Positions 59,305 through 64,000 of a DNA stretch of 64,000 bases are shown in pieces; the stretch's first letter is position 1; every line of letters starts with the position of its first letter. The notes under the pieces were generated by a model. That model searched no databases. It was not told the origin of the DNA and saw only the letters and a program-made list of their open reading frames with translations. Position numbers and translations under genes: made by a program. The stretch is from Zingiber officinale (lineage: Eukaryota; Streptophyta; Magnoliopsida; Zingiberales; Zingiberaceae): NCBI RefSeq assembly GCF_018446385.1, contig NC_056002.1, positions 29,684,636-29,748,635 of the forward strand. The letters run 5' to 3'.

Positions 59305-60912
59305 ATGGCTATGAAGGAAGGGTTTAGCACCAATCGTCCACCCTTCTTCGACGGAGCGGACTTTCAATATTGGAAGAGCCGCATGGAATATTATCTCAAG
59401 ACCGACATCTCAATGTGGTTCTCTGTCAAGGAAGGGTTTACACCTCCGAAGGACGAAGAAGGTAAGGAACTAGACTCATCAAAGTGGTTCACCGAGCAAA
59501 CTCGCAAAAGACAAGCCGATGCCAAGGCAGTGGTCACTCTACAATGTGGGATAGCCAAGGACCAACTCGTCAAGGTAGGTCCATTCATGAGCGCAAAAGA
59601 CTTGTGGAACAAGCTCTTCGAGCTCCAAGAAGGAACTCAAGACTCTCGGATCGCCAAGAGAGATTTATTCTTAAATCAATTACAAAACCTCACCATGAAG
59701 GAGAACGAGACGGTAAGTGAACTACATGGAAGGTTCAAAGAAATTATCAATGGTCTTCATTCCGTAGATGAACGCGTAGAGAATCGCGATCTTGTAAGGT
59801 ATGTTCTCAAAGCCTTTCTGAGGAATGCCTTGTGGTCATCTATGGTAGATGCCTACAAGGTCTCCAAGGACCTTTCAATTGTTAAATTAGATGAATTTTT
59901 TTGTGAAATGGAGCTCCATGAATTTGCTAACAAGTGTCAAAAAGAGAAAGGTATTGCCTTAGTTGCAGGAGAAAAGAGCAAAGATGGAAGAAGGAAGAAA
60001 GAAAAGAAGAAGGAAAAAGAGATTCCTTCATCCTCATCCTCCTCCGAGTCCGATGATGAAGGTGGATCATCATCAAGCGAGATGGCCAACTTTGTAAGGA
60101 GAATCATGAGAAGGAGCCGGAGATACAAAGGGAAAGGTAAATCTATCGATCAAAATGTTGATAAAACTAATGTCACTTGTTTTGAGTGTAGCAAGAAAGG
60201 ACACTATCGGAGCGAGTGTCCAAAACTCAAGAAGAAAGAGGAAAGGGCCAAGAAGAAGAAAGCTCTCAAAGCTACTTGGGATGAATCCTCCTCAAGCTCA
60301 TCGGAGGAAGAGAAGAAGGAGAAAAGCACACGTCAATTAGCATTCATGGCAAGGGAGGAATCGGATTCCGGGAGTGATGGTGACACGAGTGATACCTCAG
60401 CCGCGGGTTCATCATCTTCGGATGATGAAGAGGTAACTTCTCCTCATTTATAAAAATGTTATAAAACCATTGCATATTTATCTACTTTGCTTAAGAAATC
60501 AAAAACTCAAATTAAATCATTAAAAGATAAAGTAGAGCACTTGAGGGCCCTTAGGGAAGATGAGGTTGATGACCTACATCAAGAGGCCCTTGAGGATGAA
60601 AACAAAGCCTTAAAGGGTGAAGTTGAGAAACTCAAGAAAATGCTTGAAAAATTCTCAACTAGCTCTAAGACCTTAGATATGATTCTAAATGCCCAAAGGG
60701 CGGTCTACAACAAGGCTGGGTTAGGATATCAACCTAAGGAGTCTAGTTTCATTTCGCTAGTGTCTAGAACCCAATTTCATAGATCACATGCTTCTAAGGT
60801 TCATGAGACTAGGAAGGTTGTGACCAAGGCATGGGTTCCTAGGTCGTTCATTGTAGATGCATTAGGTCCCAAGATTTGGGTACCTAAAACGTCTATCTTT
60901 CGTGTCTTGTAG
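59305..60912 (+). pseudogene. SIRE-3 gag
   Basis: The frame is open for 382 codons to a TAA (60451-60453), then continues in the same frame to a TAG (60910-60912). The N-terminal UBN2 capsid domain (about 10-220) is intact. A Lys/Glu-Ser-rich linker is followed by a CCHC zinc knuckle at residues 292-305 (C-x2-C-x4-H-x4-C). After a Ser/Asp-rich acidic stretch and the TAA comes a coiled coil (60487-60670). The downstream part ends WVPKTSIFRVL. The TAA looks like decay; the TAG sits exactly at the gag/protease junction and could be either decay or a genuine gag end. Confidence 0.85.
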
Positions 60913-63900
60913 GCATTGGTCAAGGGGGAGCATCTATCAACTTGGGTTGTTGATAGTGGATGCTCCAAGCACATGATCGGGGACAAGTCACTCTTTACTA
61001 CCCTTCAAAACAAAAATAGAGGTAATGTGTCGTTTGGTAATAATGGTAGCCTTAAGGTTATAGGAGTTGGAGACATTCATATATCCGAATGTCTCCAAAT
61101 CAAGAATGTCCTTCTAGTCAAGGGGATGACCTTTAATCTCCTAAGTGTCAGCCAATTGTGTGATACGGGTTACACAATTGAGTTTCATTCAAGTCAATGT
61201 CTGGTCAAACACATTGACACACTTGACACGGTACTAGTAGGCACAGGGGTAGATAACATTTATCAAGTATCTTTTAAAAGTGCTACTAATGCCTCTGCTA
61301 AGTGTTTCATGTCAAAAGAAGAAGAATCATGGCTATGACATAGGAGGTTGGCCCATGTGAACATGTAGAATATTCGAAAGCTGGCCAACAAAGGATTAGT
61401 GCGAGGCCTACCAAGCATCAAGTACCAAAAGACAAAATTATGTGATGCATGTCAAAAGGGTAAGCAAACAAAAGCGTCTTATAAAGGTAAAAGCGCTGTA
61501 AGTACATCTACTACTTTAGATTTATTGCATATGGATTTATTTGATTGCAGTAATGCCATTTCATTGAATGAAAGTAGATACTGCTTAGTGATCATTGATG
61601 ATTTTACTAGATATACATGGACTTTCTTTTTGAAAAATAAGGATCAAACCATAGATATTTTTGTTTCTTTTTGTAGAAGAACTGAAAATGAAAAATCAAC
61701 AACAATTAAAACAATTAGAAGTGAACATGATGGAGAATTTCAAAACCATAGATTTTTATAATTTTGTCAAGAAAAAGGATATAGGCATGAGTTCTCTACT
61801 CCAAGGACCCCACAGCAAAATGGGGTTGTGGAGAGAAAGAATCGAGTCTTGCAAGAGGCTGCACGAAGCATGCTCGATGAGTACTCACTACCAAGCTACT
61901 TATGGGCTGAAGCTGTAAATACAGCTTGCTATGTGCAAAACCGAGTCTTGATACATAGGTTTTTAGGAAAGACTCCCTATGAACTTTGGTTTGGGAAACC
62001 CCCTACAATTAAACATCTTAGGGTGTTTGGTTGTAAGGTGTTTATCTTGAACACCAAGGATCATCTTGGAAAGTTCACGGCTAAGGCTGATAAAGGGATA
62101 CTGGTCGAGTACTCTCTCATCAGCAAAGCCTATCGAGTCTACAACAATAGGACTAAATTGATTGAAGAATCCTCGGATGTAGCATTTGAAGAAATCCCTA
62201 AATCAAATGATCAATCGAGGGATGTAGGAGAAATTCAATTTGAATTTAGAAGTCTAAGTTTGAATGATCAAAACATAGAAAGAGTCGAAGTTGACTCCAA
62301 TGATGATGAGCAAAGGCAACAAAGGGCTCAGGCTGATCTCTTGTCTGATACTGAGTCCTTGCCTGTGCCTAGTGAGACCACTCATGAGACACCGCCAACA
62401 CCAAGGAAATCTAGGATAGCGTCTAGTTATCCCCAAGACCAGATTGTTGGAGACATCCAACAAGGGGTTAAGACTAGATCATTCTTTAGAAATGAGTCTA
62501 ATGAGGTCGCCTTGATCTCAGAAATCGAACCAAAATTAGTTGGTGAGGCATTGCACGATCCTGACTGGATCATAGCTATGCAAGATGAGTTAGGTCAATT
62601 TGAAAGGAGCCAAGTGTGGGACTTAGTTCCTAGACCTAAGAAGACCACCATTATTGGAACCAAATGTGTCTTCAAAAATAAGTTAAACCAAAAGGGAGAA
62701 GTCGTAAGAAACAAGGTAAGACTTGTAGCCAAGGGCTATAGTCAAGTCGAAGGCCTCGATTATGATGAGACTTATGCTCCCGTGGCCCGATTAGAGTCCA
62801 TTCGTTTAATGCTAGCTTTTGCTGCACATAGAGGCTTCAAGCTCTATCAAATGGATGTTAAATCGGCCTTCTTAAACGGTTTCATTAAAGAAGAAGTCTT
62901 TGTTGAACAACCACTGGGATTTGTGAATACCGAAGCTCCAAACCACGTGTACAAGCTCAAGAAAGCTCTTTATGGGCTTAAACAAGCACCTCGAGCTTGG
63001 TACGAAAGGTTGTCAACTTACTTACTAGAAAAGGGTTTTGTAAGAGGTCAAATAGATCCAACACTATTTCTGCGTAGAGATGGTGAAAACATATTTGTAG
63101 CCCAGGTGAATGTCGATGACATAATTTGTGGCTCAAATAACAAGGGCTATTTGAATGAATTTATCACTCACATGGAAAGTGAGTTTGAGATGAGTCTGGT
63201 GGGAGAATTGACATTCTTCCTTGGACTTGAAATCAAACAAACTCGAGATGGCATTTATGTCCATCAGACAAAATACACTCAAGAGATGCTCAAGAAATTC
63301 AAAATGAGTGACTCTAAGGAAGTATCCACTCCAATGGCGACAAACACTCGCCTTGACAATGATGAGAATGGAAAACCAGTTGATCTAACGCAATATAGAA
63401 GCATGATCGGTAGTCTTCTATATCTCACAGCTAGTCGACCGGACATACTTTTTGTTGTGGGCATGTGCGCTAGATATCAAGTATGTGTCAAGGAATCTCA
63501 TTTAATTGCAGTTAAGAGAATCCTGAGATACCTTAAGGGCACAATTAGAGTAGGTCTCTGGTACCCTCGTACTGAGTCTTTTGATTGATAGGTTATACCG
63601 ACTCTGATTATGCTGGGTGCAAATTGGATCGGAAAAACACTAGTGGGGGTTGCCAATTTTTAGGTTCATCATTGGTTAGTTGGTCAAGTCGGAAGCAACA
63701 TTGCATTGCTCTCTCCACGACCGAGGCTGAATACATTGCCATGGGAGAGAGTGTATCACAATTATTGTGGATGATCCACACCCTAGAAGATTATGGGCTT
63801 TCGTATAAGGGAGTGCAAGTGTTGTGTGACAACATCAGCACAATAAACCTAACGAAAAATCCAGTCCATCATTCAAGGACTAAACACATTGAAGTGCGTC

Positions 63901-64000
63901 ATCACTTCATTAGAGATCACGTAGCTAGGGGAGACATTGCGCTCACATACGTTGAGTCAAAATCAAACCTAGCCGATATTTTCACCAAACCCCTTCCGAA
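60913..64000 (+). pseudogene. SIRE-3 pol (protease, integrase, RT, RNase H)
   Basis: Protease active site VVDSGCSKHM (Asp at 60952). Stops TGA 61336-61338 and TAG 61366-61368 fall in the integrase zinc-binding region. CDACQKGKQTKASYKG and MDLFD...VIIDDFTRYTW belong to the integrase. TAA at 61759-61761, then the core end FSTPRTPQQNGVVERKN. RT runs from WDLVPRPK (about 62620), with AFLNG and ALYGLKQAPRAWYERL. The catalytic box is N-V-D-D (63109-63120) instead of Y-V-D-D. A one-base loss near 63580 shifts the frame at the RT/RNase H border. RNase H (STTEAEYIAM, SRTKHIEVRHHFIRDHV) is otherwise readable to the window end. Confidence 0.88.

Larger units (their letters stand above)
57789..64000 (+). 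mobile_element. SIRE-3: Sirevirus with nearly complete gag-pol, 3' end beyond window
   Basis: 5' LTR 57789-59248, perfect primer site TGGTATCAGAGCC (59251-59263), gag from 59305, protease, integrase, RT and RNase H to the window end. It is inserted in SIRE-2 gag after CTCAACTC (likely target copy AACTC, 57784-57788). All Copia domains are present in order. Five in-frame stops and one frameshift make this copy non-autonomous. Confidence 0.9.

Overview
The window is nuclear DNA from a flowering plant, most likely a commelinid monocot. The reasons are three spliced or intronless plant genes, strongly GC-biased codons in two of them, and a very high density of Sirevirus, Tat and Tekay-type LTR retrotransposons. 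A ginger-family (Zingiberales) genome would fit, but that is inference. Most of the 64 kb is nested retrotransposons, with a small gene island near 26-29 kb and another at 43.5-46.9 kb.

Left arm (1-25060). A Ty3 element of the Tat type lies on the minus strand (1-3763: RT, protease, gag, PBS, LTR). It is inserted in the pol of a decayed minus-strand Copia element, here called Copia-A (3764 to about 18436). The Copia-A 5' LTR is itself split by a 9.1-kb Sirevirus, SIRE-1 (8161-17239, TSD CATAA). SIRE-1 has both LTRs, a frameshifted gag, no recognisable pol, two AT-rich minisatellite blocks, and a spliced extra ORF preceded by a cluster of GGCGCC palindromes like the one in its own LTR. Farther right a degraded Tat-type LTR is split by a 3.8-kb solo LTR of Tekay type (20425-24259, TSD CCTTC).

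Middle (25061-43529). A four- or five-exon gene for a CCT-motif protein (26259-29081) carries an exact 66-residue internal duplication. It is followed by AT-rich intergenic DNA, hAT-like remnants, a collapsed chromovirus (about 36150-38030), a third Tat-type LTR (about 38190-39560) and a 360-bp fold-back element with an 11-bp target duplication (41321-41680).

Gene island 2 (43530-46914). An intronless purine permease and a two-exon nepenthesin-type aspartic protease lie in tandem on the minus strand.

Right arm (46915-64000). A Tat-type LTR and gag remnant on the plus strand holds a 2.3-kb solo LTR of the Copia-A family (49667-51972, TSD ATAAG). Next comes a decayed Copia element (about 52230-53981) into which SIRE-2 inserted (from 53982). 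SIRE-2 gag is broken by a 1.07-kb solo Sirevirus-like LTR (55754-56822) and again by SIRE-3 (57789 to beyond the window end), the only element here with a nearly complete gag-pol. SIRE-3 is disabled by five in-frame stops and a frameshift.

The three host genes have no evident functional link. The most unusual content is the pol-less SIRE-1 element with its spliced ORF and LTR-like internal palindrome cluster.
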